Positions 26,201 to 38,500 of a stretch of DNA of 64,000 nt are shown here, piece by piece. Position 1 is the stretch's first letter; the number at the start of each line of letters is the position of its first letter. The notes beneath the pieces were generated by a model. That model did not search any database, was not told the DNA's origin, and saw only the letters and a program-made list of their open reading frames with translations. Made by a program: the position numbers and the translations under genes. The stretch spans positions 9,432,027 to 9,496,026 of the forward strand of contig NC_087068.1 in assembly GCF_963678635.1 (NCBI RefSeq), in the 5' to 3' direction. Source of the stretch: Symsagittifera roscoffensis. Lineage: Eukaryota > Xenacoelomorpha > Acoela > Convolutidae.

Positions 26201-29200
26201 TGGATGAGAACATTCAGAGTTCCAAACATATTATGTTTCATCAGCCAGTATAGTTTCGACTTCTGAATTTTGTGGTTGAAAACTTTTTCTTGCTAGAGAT
26301 ATAAGATCAATGTTATGGACAAAATTATCAATTATAAACCATGCTAGTATCTTTTGTAGATCGTGTTTAACATTTTGTGCTATATCATTATTGATGAGGT
26401 TTTGGCGGATTGTATTTTAAAATTTTGAGAAATTACTTATTTCTTGTCTTACAGTTGTATTTCTCGTAATTCTAGTATGGATAGATAGCTATAGATGATT
26501 GAAAATACATCGTTTGTGAATATTGAATTTGCTCTTTGTGACTTTTGGTGTTGTATGTTTTTTATGTAATCTGTAAAAGTTTTTGAGAATTCTATATCTA
26601 TATCGTCTGTTGTTATTTGGTGTTTTATGTGATTTGGTTTTGGTGATGCAATTTTGATTGTAATTATAACATAATATGATGTGATATTACATGTATTTTT
26701 GAGATAGTGGTCACGGATTTGTCGTTTTATTTTTACTTCAGGAATTTTTTTCTACTTGGGCTATTTTCTTTTTTGAATAGATTTGCAATTAAGTTGTAAC
26801 AAAATTGTATTTGTCCTCGGGAGGGATCATTTTGTGGTTCCTATGTAAAATGAGCGTATCGAGTTATCGTCGAAATTTTCGTTGTACTCGATCAAGTTTT
26901 ATATTGTAAAACTGTTAGTGTGTAACATTCAATATGTCTTATTGGTTGATTCCAATTATATTGACGTATTGGTTTGTTAATTTATGACTTTTTCATTTTG
27001 CGTTTTCCTTTTATTGATGATGGTGTTGTGGCTTCTGAGTCGGAAAAATAAATTTAATCGTCGATCGGGTTATTTTTGTTGATTGAGACTTTTAAATCTT
27101 GAAGTTCCTGTATTGTGTTTGTGTCTGATTCTGAGACTGCGTTTCTACCTTTTGAAAATCGTTTTCTGATAATCTGTTTTGTTTTGTTATGATTGTCTTT
27201 TTTTCGTGTTTGTCTTTTTGGTCTAATGTACCCTATTGTTTGTCTATGTGTTGTGATTATAAGGTCGTATCTTTTATTTTAATTAAAGAATTATGTAATA
27301 CGATTGTTTAATTGCTACCTAGATTATCTCTTGACATAAGGTTTAGAATGATCGATACAATATTTGGTTTAGAGGTTTTTAATTTCTTAAAATGTTGATC
27401 CTTACAAGTTTTGTTTGGTTATCTTAAATTGAGGCATAGATTGTCGTGGTTTGACGGGTCGGAGAGAGAGTAGTATATCAATTCGTGAGAATGATCTTTT
27501 ACTTTCTCGTGACTAAGTTCTAATTTAAGATAGACTTACCTAATCTTACTTTGGGGTTGTGATTTGTGATCAAGTGTTGGAGAATAGTGAATCAATCCAC
27601 AAGGTTCAGGTATAATTAGAGCACAAATAGATCATTAGATACTATTTTTTTACTGACTAAGTTTAAGTGTTTTAGCCTGGGTCATGTAAGAGGAAGGGAT
27701 CAAGTGATTTGTTCACTATTTATCTTAATTAAAATGGTTAGTTCTTTCAAAAATTTCTATTAGTCCTGGGTCATTTATAAGGGTTTGAGGTCGTTAGACA
27801 CTTTAAAAATGTGGAAAGTGGAGAACAAAAAAGTTCTGTTTGATCCAAGGGAAGCCTTGATGATCAGAAGTTAAAGAAATTTAATTTAAGTGACTTTAAA
27901 GATCCAAGGAAAGCCTTGATGATCTGTTATTTAAGTTAAAATAAATTTACAGAAAACAAGGTTAAGCCTTGATAAGATTAGGTGATGAAGCTGGGATGAA
28001 AAAATGGTGTGTATAGATTAATAAAATTAACAATTTTTTTATACTATTTAGTTTTTTGAAATTTTTTTTCAATAATTTATTTTGTTCAAAGGGTTTTAAT
28101 TTACTGCAGATTTTTTGGGGAGAACGACTTTTGTTGTTTTTATCAGTCTTTTTTGTATAAACTGTAGGTTTAGCAACATTAAAGTTTCTGAAGGATTTCT
28201 TCAAACTTCATGTCAGCAATTGAAAATTTAAATTTACTGCGGAAAAGATTCTGAATACATATGTTTTGTTTCCGGTTTCCGTCGAACTATCATGAAGTCA
28301 ATCGTTAGATTTCTTCTTAATCGTAGATCGTGCGTTGTCTTTGGTCTTCTCGCAGTACCTGGTATTTCTCGTATTGTTTGGAAAATTGGCGGCAATCTAT
28401 TGAGACTTAGAGACATTTCTAATAAATTCTCTATTCCGCCTAACATTTTTGCAATTTTGCAATTGTCTAATTCTAAAATCTATTTTTTCTAAATCCAATT
28501 TAGTTAAGGTCTTGTTCGAGACTTTTGGTCGCATCAGATGAGTTATGACCTCTTTGTTTATACTCATAAAGTAATTAGTAATTTCAGATAAAGTACACCG
28601 TCTGCGCGTCACGCTATCTTACTTTAGGCCGGATAGATTCGTGCAAATTCTTAGTCTAATACCGATCTTAATCTTACTCTTATATCTCCTAGTCTCAATA
28701 GATCTAGTGTATACTGGTTTATTCGAGTTAGTTGCCAGAAAGAGAACAACTGTATTCTAAGTTTAATTCATATTGCTTTGTTGCTGAAACTACAAGTAGT
28801 TTCAGCACTTATAAATAAGTGTAATTGTTAGAGATGGATTATGATTGGTTAGCTTAGGAATATTCTACAGGAAAAGTGAATTAAATTTATAACCAATTAT
28901 AAATTCTATTTTAGAACTGGTTCCAATAAGTTAAATGGATAAAAACTCTGAATCAAAGAAAGCAGTACGGAATTTAGGTGGGGCGGGGGCGGACGCCCCC
29001 CCCCCCTCAGGGATTCGAACCCTTGCCGACTCAAAGGGCCCCCTTTGTTCTATTTTGGGATATCCAGTTTTGGCTGACTGACCTTGAAATTTTTCCAAAG
29101 GCCCCTTTGGCGCCAATTTATACTAATTTTGAGGGGGGAGCGCGCGCCGAAAAAACGCAATTTTATGGTCGAAACTTTCCACAAAAAGTGCCCAAAATTT

Positions 29201-29498
29201 AATTAAAGGCAATTTATGGCAATTCGAATCCGTAAGTCGCGTATCGATTCTGTTTTTTTTGTTTTTTTTGTTTGAAAATTTTATCGACCTTTATCTAGAT
29301 CGACCAAGTTTTAGAGCGCCCCAGAACCCTGGCAGATCGTACGACCGTATTTTGACTTTAAAAATTTTGTACCGCAAAAAAACAGGTCAAAACAGCCAAT
29401 GCGTTTTTTTGGCGTTCGCTCCCCCTCGAAATTAGTATATATTGGCGCCGAAAGTTCTCTTAGAAAAGTTTTAGGGTCGCTTAGCCAAAAATACCCCA

Positions 29499-29561
<63 letters not shown>

Positions 29562-32500
29562 GGGCGGATTTAGGGATGGGACGGAGGGGGGGGGGGGGTG
29601 GGGCGGTTGCCTTTCTTCTCTCAGGGATTCGACCCCCTGCCGACTCAAAGGGTCTCCCCTTTGGTACTTTTTAAGAAATCCATTTTTGGCCGACCGACCC
29701 TAAAATTTTTTTAAAGGCGCCAATATATACTAACTTTGAGGGGGAGCGCGCGCCAAAAAAACTTGATTTTGTTGTCAAAATTTTCCAAAAAGTGCTCAAA
29801 AACGGCTTTTGTGGCCTGTTTTGTTTTTAAACTTGGAAAATTTGGCCAAAACAGCATCTTTTTGGTGCTTTAGGAGAGCTCGGAAAATCAATTTGGTCGA
29901 CCTAAAAAACAGGTCGTCAAAATTTTCGAAAATATATAGCGCAGTAGAGGAAAAGCACAAAAGTCATATCGGGAACAGGAATAGTTTAGAGCAGATTTAC
30001 CGCTTCTGCTTTAAAAGGACAAAGAAATGTGCATTGAGTTTCAATTAATCCGTTTTGGCGAAATTTTCAATCATCCGCAATTCTAGAAAAAAATCACAAA
30101 TGTAAAATGTTTTTTTTTTTAAATTTGAGCCAGCTTTTCATTAACTTTCAGATAATATAAAAAATTTTGACGAAATATGGCGAAACTTGCCTGAAGAAAA
30201 ACCATAAAGACGGAACAATATAACTGTAAGCATTCAAAAGGGCCCTCCTTATCTGTTAAAAGTCCATCTTCTTTCCCAACTAACAGATCATTTCTTACTT
30301 GATTTCATTTTCAATGCAGTGAGCTACGTTCTATTCAATGGGCGAAACCGACCATTAACCAATTTCAAATATAGCCTAAAATTAAATGTCACAAAAAAAT
30401 TTACTGGTGTATAAATTCAGCCTCATTCGGAATTGATTAGCAAAACATTGTTAAGTGTATTTCGAAATGTCATTCGAAATGCCATTTCGAAATGTCAATA
30501 ATCAATGTTCATTCAATTCAATGATGTTAGATGATGCTTATCATAGTCCATACTAGACCAGTTCCGTTGCTTCTTCCATTTTTTCTCGAGGATTCCAAAA
30601 TGTGGGCTAATCACCTCTTAGACTGTGCGACTGGCCGAAAATTTTCAAGCAATGGTTCTTTTTAACTAGTTCAAAATTCTGGCTAAAGGATATTACAATT
30701 GCAGTTATTCATTTTGTTCAGAGTTTGAAATGCTGATTGGTTATTTTTACATTTATGTCATTCGCTCCGTCTGCCAGGAGAGATCCCCTTTTAAATGTCC
30801 AGCTATCTCTTCAATAACTCTAATTGCCTCTAACCTTTTTACAATACAAGGCTCATATCTTCAAATGTGTCTTTCTTGGGGCCCAATTTTGTTAAAAGCA
30901 TTGTGGGTTGATAACTGAGCCCTCTTGGGAATTTGTAAAATGTCAGTTCGAGATGCTTACTATTGTACCAGATCTGCAAAACTGCTTCGAATAAGACTTG
31001 TATTGTGTGTCTAAATCGTACCCAGGGCATTTTTCTGTCCAAAACTGGCTAAATTTTTGTCATGTTTATTTTTTCGTCCGGATTTGAACAAAATTGGGGC
31101 ATTTAATGTGTCAGAATTACATTCGCCGTTTTTTTCGGGAATAGATTTGCAAATGTGTTTGGACATTTTTTGGAAGTGCTGAAATCATTGAATGAGCTAT
31201 TCAACAAAAATAATGTTTTTTTTTGTTGTGTTTTATGTTTAAAAATTTTGTAATCTGCAAATAAAATAGGCGTTTTGGGCATTCCTTCCGAAAAAATATG
31301 GAACGAAGTTCAAATGGTACAATTTATCAAAATGTTTCACACAGCTTTTTTTGATAGAATATAAATGCTAGTTTTAAGGTCAACTAAAACACACAAAAAA
31401 GAAACCATTTGATCGAGTTTTTGCGCCTTTTGTTTTGCAAGCGAATAATTTATTAAACGTGGCTGCCAGATTATCCGAATAACTGTCAAGTAAATAAAAG
31501 TCCTATTAGGGGATTAAAAAGGCTTAATTAGAAGGTAAAAAATATAAGACACTCAATTTTCAGACAAACAGTCTTAACGAATATCTTATTTTTGTCACTT
31601 ACCCATAATGAAGTTTTTATGGGGTGCTAAATTAAATCAAAATTACGATAATTCCAGATGCTCATCTTATGAATGTTTTTGGACAAGCGAGTTATGAGTT
31701 GATTTAGTCTTAAAGTTGATTTTATTTGATGTTCTGTCAGTTTGAAAAATCATTTGATGGGTAAAACTAGGCTCGAGGTTCCCGTGACTCGTGATCATTG
31801 CAATATGGGATGAATATTGCTCAAACCAGCTAAAGTTGCTTTAATATCCAAAAAATGCTATTAGTTCCAAAAAGTTTGCATGTAGCTGTTAAGCAGTGAC
31901 AGCATTTTTTTTTTCAAATTAGCTAGTCAATTCGTATGATGGGGTTTTGGAAGAGATAATAGTTTGATACAAAAATTTAAGTTTGATGCAAAAATTTGAT
32001 TCGTTTTAGTTTGATCCAAAAAAGTAGCCTATGAAATCAATTTTAATTAATTCAAATCGATTCAAATCGGATCATAGACAAGGGGTACTAGACTAGTTTT
32101 TTGGATTGGTTTGCGAGTCGAACCTGCTGACCAAAATTTTCCGAAAAATTTTGGGAAAAAACTAAGAAATTTCCAAAAAAAATCGTCAAAACGTCCCCAT
32201 AATTCTGCGAAACTGTGCTGTAACATGACACCAACCTTATGGTAAGTGGTCTGGTAGCGAAATATCAGGCAAATTAAGATGAGTTTTTTCATCCTCAGGT
32301 TTGCTCCGCGTGTGTTGTTGGTTTTCAACCGACTTGCTTAATTCCCAAACCTCTTGGTAATTCGTCGAGCTACTAGCCGATTAGTAGTGACGCACCGTCG
32401 TACGATCGTTCAACAAATTTCGTAGGCCGTAACATCATCCTAAGTGGTCAGGGAGGTGATATTAAGTAAGTTAAATTGGTTTTATTCATCCTCAGGTTTA

Positions 32501-35500
32501 CTCCGTGTGTGTTGTTTGATATCAACCGACTTACTTAATCCCCAGCCCCATTGGTAACTTTACTCACCGAAAACCGTTCCGAATCGCCCCGCAAACGCCC
32601 GATAACGTTAAGTATAGTTTGAGTTAAGTATAGACCCTAGAGCCATGGATGAGAACTTTCAGAAGAGGGTTCAAAGGTTATTTGCGAAGCGAACCAAGCT
32701 TGAAAATGAACTGTACAAGTGCCATGAGATTATAATTGAGAACATTGAAAATCAGAGTCGCTCATCAAAGATTGACACTCAGATTCAGAATTGCAAGAGC
32801 CTGATAGAGACTGCAGTTGAAATAAATGAGGAATTGATTAAGTTAGCTTCTAAAAGTGTTGATCCTGATAAATTGATACCAGCGCAGGATATGTGGCTTC
32901 ATACGGTTACATCAAGAAACGATAAAGTAATGCACGAAGCTCAGAGTTACAAGATGAGCCTTGAACCTTCGTCATTTCCAGCAGCCGGCATTACAGGGAG
33001 CAAGGGATCTTTACAACAAACTAGGTCTGAGACATCCTCACACTCGCACAAAACAAGTGATTCAGCAGCACGAGTATCTGAAAACAGGTCTAAGGTCTCT
33101 AATAAGTCTAAGGATAGTAGAAAGCTTGACTCACATAAGTCTGATAAATCTGCTTCCACTCGTCATACGTCGACTGTTCGCACTATGTCATCAAGTGAGA
33201 AACGGCATGAGTTAGCTTTAGTAAAACGACGCCATGAGGAGCTGGAAAGGCAGTATCAAGTATCTTTAAGACTTAAAGAGCAAGAGAACCGTCTTAAGTT
33301 TGAACAAAGTCAGCTGGAACTAGAGCAATTGGCTGAAAATCATAAAAAGCAACTAATTGAAATGGAATTGAAAGCGTTTGAACTTGAGGACAGTTCATCT
33401 GAGGTTAGCGAGAAGGTAGCGGAAAGTAACTTAACAGGAGTAAGTCAACCTATTTCAAAGGTAGCAACCGATCGAACTAATGATTGGGTAGACTCTGTTA
33501 GTTCACAAGCACCTCCCGACGTTGCTAGTGCGCCAGGTTTGCAGGCCTTCACTCATGTACCCGTTTCGTCAGGACCGACGACTTCCGCCCTCCTTGCTCA
33601 TGCAATTCACACCAGTAATAGTCATAACCATGAGCACACAGCATTGAGTGACCCTGGAATCCATAGTTATGGACATCGGGCTATGCCTCAATTTGGCAGT
33701 GCAAGCCGTTTGCCATTGCAAGCTTCTGTTTCATTCCCAGCCTCTGTTCCATTCCCAGTTAACAATATGCATTCTAGTGCACACGTGCTACCACCACCGT
33801 CTGCTGTTCCTTTACAGACCATGAGTTCAAACATAACTAATGGTAGTTTTGCCATCGCGCAACCGGAATCATTACCTGTCCCAATGTTACCGGCCCAACC
33901 CGGTTCTGGTTTTGTTTCTTTGTCGCCTGCATTTGCTGGCGGTGGCTTCTCATCTTCTGGAGTAAACCCAACGCCGGTTTTCTTTTCGGCACCTAATTGC
34001 CATGCAGCGCCAGTCCAGACGCAACATAATCTTCCCTTTGTTCCGCATACTGTGTCACCTAGTATCAACGATTACTACACAAGTGATGCAAACTTATGGC
34101 GATTGGCAGCTACAACTCCAATCGTCACGCCTGCTCAGTGTTGTAATGCTGGAAACATTTTTTCTAATGTGACAACTATTGTCCCATCGTGTAACACCGC
34201 CTCTCCGTATACTAGTGGTGGGACTGTGTATTTTAATACTCCCCCAGTTCATCCACAACATGTTCCGCATTTTGTCAATCAAACTAATACTGGTTATCAG
34301 CCAGTCAACGAGGACTACGCACCGTCTCCCGCTTATCCGAACCAAGGTTGTTCATCGGATCGACCTCTCTCCGCTCGTGAATTGGCGGAATTATTGATGC
34401 ATAGCCGCAAAGATCATCTTCCTGAATGGAAGTTAGCCCAGTTTGACGGCAACCCGTTAAACTGGCACGAATGGTTTGGTCAGTTTAAGTCCACCGTTGA
34501 TTCCGCTGTTCTCACCGATGATACGAAATTGACATACTTAAAAACGCTCGTCACAGGCAAAGCAAAAACCGCAATTGCGGAGTTTAGTTATAGTGGCGTT
34601 ATGTACAAGGATGCACTGGCCACCTTGCAACGGAAGTTTGGGCAACCACATGCCATTGTTGGTGCGCATCTTGATAAGCTGAATACTTTTCCTCCACTTA
34701 AGATGCACAATTCGGAAAATGTCATTAGTTTCTCCTCTGCCATATCTGGCCTCGTAGCAGTTTTCAAATCATTGTCTTTCAACGATGATCTAAAGAGTGT
34801 TAACCTGTTAAACCAAGCTGTTAGTAAACTTCCGCCTAACCTCAAGGAGGCTTGGTCGATGCATACTGTTAGACATAATTGGCAGCGACCAACACTCTTA
34901 GACTTTAACAACTGGTTGAAAGAAAAGGCCGAGGGGCATGAAAGATTACGTTTACTCAGCTCTAAGGCAAAAAATGAAGAACCGGTTAAACCAAAAACAA
35001 CCAAAGTTTTTGCAGCCAATAGCCAGGTAACTAGTAAGGCTCAGGATAAGTCTCAGGATAAGTCTAAGTTTCCGCCGTGCGTTTTGTGTAAGGGTAGTCA
35101 TGCATTGTGGAATTGTGCTGTTTTTAAGGAAAAGAATGCTACTCAGCGAGCAAAATACGTAGCTGAACAGAAACTTTGCTTCGCTTGCCTCAATGGCAAT
35201 CATAGTTTCCGGCAATGTTCTAGAGCAAAAAAGTGCCCGAAGCCAGAGTGTGATAGCACACATAATGTCTTGCTCCATGGAGCCGAAAGAATATTTCCTC
35301 GGAAGGAAAATTCAAATGTCTCGAATAAGGCTGGAACAAACAAATCCAAGGAGAATACAAACACTTCCACCCATGCCGCTGTTAGTGATGTACTTGACAT
35401 TGAATCTTCTAAAGGGTTGTTGCCAATTGCAACACTTGGTGTATCCTCGGATGTAACCAGTCTCCTGACGTTGGTTCTTTGTGATAGTGCATCGACTCAC

Positions 35501-38500
35501 TCCTGGGTGTCTTCGTCACTCGTAAAGCGTCTCGGCTTAGTAGGGGAGCCCGTTAACTTGTCAATTAGTGGTTTCAATTCGACCACCGTTGTTGAGACTC
35601 AGAGAGTCAAGTTTACAGTTTCCTCCGAGCCGAATAATAGTGATTTCGTATTTTCTCTCTGTGCATATGTTAAAGACAGTATTCGGATTGGTTCCGAATT
35701 AATCAATATTGCTGATTTGCAGAATAAATATCCACAATTAGCACCTATTAAGCCCATTCAATATACTTATGAGGACGTTGAAATTATTATCGGACAAGAC
35801 TACTACCACGCCGTTAGACCCATTGAGTTCATCTTGGGAGATGATAAAAACTCACCGTGTTCCGTTCGCCTACCGATAGGTTGGGTCTTAAGTGGTCCGT
35901 TGCCGCCGTCCGGTAATTCTACTTCTTCGTGTTTCAAGTGTGTTGTTGAAGATTCTTCTCTGACCGACCAGATAAAATCCTGGTACGAGTTGGAATCGTA
36001 TGGTGCTTTCAAACAAGTCGATGCCCGTTCCGCCGCGGATAAACATGCTTTATCCATCCTCAATTCTGAAACCGTTCACAATGGCGAAAGATACATTGTG
36101 CCTATGCTTTGGATTGATAGTAATGTCAGTCTACCAAACAATTATTACTCGTCACTCGCCCAATTTAAATCATTGGAGAGAAGGTTAAGTAAAGACCCTG
36201 AGCTGCGCGAAAGATACGCAGAAACAATTAGAGAGGACATTAGGAAAGGCTATGTCGTTACCGTCGAACCGCATGATCCACGTAAGCGTTCCGATCGCGA
36301 GTGGTATCTTCCGCACCATCCCGTCGTAAATCCGAATAAGCCGGGTAAGGTGCGCCGAGTCCTTAATGGGGCTTCTAAGTTTCACGGCACATCCTTAAAT
36401 AAGTCCTTATTGGTGGGTCCTGACCTACTCCAAAATTTAATTTTTGTGCTTTTGCGATTCCGTCAACATAAGTACGCCGTCTCCGCGGATATAGAGGGTA
36501 TGTTCCTCCAGGTAGGAGTCCTTGCCCGCGATCAAATTTCGCTCCGTTTTTTGTGGCGGGAGGATACCACTTCCGATGTGGTAGTTCATCAGTACACTCG
36601 CCATATATTCGGCGCACGGGATTCACCTACGTGCGCCAATTTCGCGTTGCAAAAAACAGCAACTGATAATATGTCCACATACCCTGAGGCCGCCTCAGTC
36701 GTAAATGAAAAGTTTTACATGGACGATTACTTGGATTCATTCGAGAACGTTACCCAAGCAATTAAAACTAGTCGCGATTTGGTTTCCTTACTAAAATTGG
36801 GAGGATTTAATTTGACTAAATTTGTCAGTAATGCTGATGAAATCACTTCAGCAATGAACCCCGAGGAATCCGAAACCTCATCTTCACCCATCAAGGAAAT
36901 ATGTAACGGTGCCGAACGATCATCACACGTCTTAGGTCTTAAGTGGGACCATGTGAAAGACACATTGGTTGTTAGCAGAGGCGTGGATCGTCCTCTCGAT
37001 AAAGCAATAACTCAACGAACCGTCTTGAGTTTCGTCTCTTCTGTGTTTGACCCTGTTGGGTTAGTAGCTCCATACACAGTTAGGGCCCGTCTTTTACTGA
37101 AAGATATTTGGAAAATCAGTGGTCAAAGTTGGGACGACGAATTGCCAGAAGACATAAGAGATAAGTTTCTCGAGTGGCACTCCGGTCTCCCTCTCTTAGG
37201 GCAATTGACTATTCCCCGTTGTTACTTCACAGAGCCTGTTGATCAAATTGAGCTCCACATGTTCGGTGATAGCTCGCAGGACGTTTTCTGTGCTGTTGGT
37301 TTTTTGCGTGCGCGACTCGCGAGCTCGCATAAAACTCAAATATCCTTCATCTTTGGTAAAGCTCGCGTTGCGCCCATGAAAGCGCTATCGATACCGAAGC
37401 TAGAGCTTCAAGCTGCTCTGCTCGCCACACGACTAAAAGATGATATACTGACCGCCCTTACCGTCTCTATTAATCATGTCTTTATGTGGACAGATAGTAC
37501 AACAGTTTTGCAGTGGCTAAACTCCACTGAAAAATTACCTGTATTCGTCGCTAATCGTGTCGGCGAAATCCTCGAGTCGACCACTATTGATGAGTGGCAC
37601 CATGTTCTGAGCGGCGATAATCCAGCTGATACCGGTACGCGGGGGATTTCTTCGGAAGCCCTCAAGGATAGCAGCTGGGTTATTGGTCCGAGCATTCTCA
37701 GGACTACTGATTGGCCGTTTTTACCCGACGAACGTGTAATCAATAAAATTCGTTTGAAGGGTCCTTCTTGTGATGTTGATAATTGCTTGGAGACATCATC
37801 TTCCTTCGTCACCGATGTCACATCAATAAAACATCCCGAACACGGGTTCAATTGGGAAAGGTTCAGTTCCTTTACAAGATATAAACGAGTAGTCGCTTTT
37901 ATGTTGAGGGTTTTGCCTTCACATAAGCATTTTCGTGGTAAAGACTTACGAATCACCGACCCCACTGAACTTGATATTGCAGAAAGCAAACTGATTCATC
38001 TTGCTCAGATGGAATCCTTTCCCGTTGAGTTAAAAACACTCACCGCTGGCAAACCTATTAAGAATAGTAGTAAAATTGCCACATACTCGCCATTTATTGG
38101 TCCCGCTGGAATCATTCGTTCCACCGGACGGATTGTGCGCTTAGTGGATACCGAGTTTGATACTAAGCACCCAATAATACTCGATGCCCGACATACCTTA
38201 GTTCGTTTGTTGGCCCGCAGCCTCCACCATAAGCATTTTCATCAAGGATTAGATTACATGCGCTCCGTTTTAAATATGAAATTTGCAATACTTGGGTTGC
38301 GTCGACTACTTCGGTCTGTCGAAAATCAATGTGTGACATGCCGTAAACGCAAAGCAAGTACCATCCAGCCAATTATGTCCGATTTACCGGTCGAACGTCT
38401 CGGATACAAGCAACCACCCTTCAATCATACGGGTGTGGATTACTTTGGACCGCTTTACGTTCCGGTTCGCAGAAGCACGGAAAAAAGATGGGGATTCCTT

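Larger units (their letters stand above)
21958..28925 (-). mobile_element. Complete but decayed Ty3/Gypsy-type LTR retrotransposon
   Basis: Two direct repeats of 311 and 312 bases (21958-22268 and 28614-28925) bound this 6968-base element, and ATAAG occurs immediately outside both ends (21953-21957 and 28926-28930), a 5-base target duplication usual for Gypsy elements. Minus-strand reading puts the 5' LTR on the right, running from TGGAACC to TAAGATAG, followed by a primer-site-like TGACGCGCAGACGG. Gag capsid sequence (about 25100-25760) and the start of reverse transcriptase (24602-24904) read on the minus strand with stops and frameshifts. Protease and most of pol are not recognisable, so the copy cannot act alone. 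It sits in intron 4 of the EF-hand gene, antisense to it. Confidence 0.88.

Noticed and set aside
29399-29674. Open frame rich in Tyr-Ile and Gly
   Set aside because: It is a readthrough of the (AT)n microsatellite and a G-rich MITE end.
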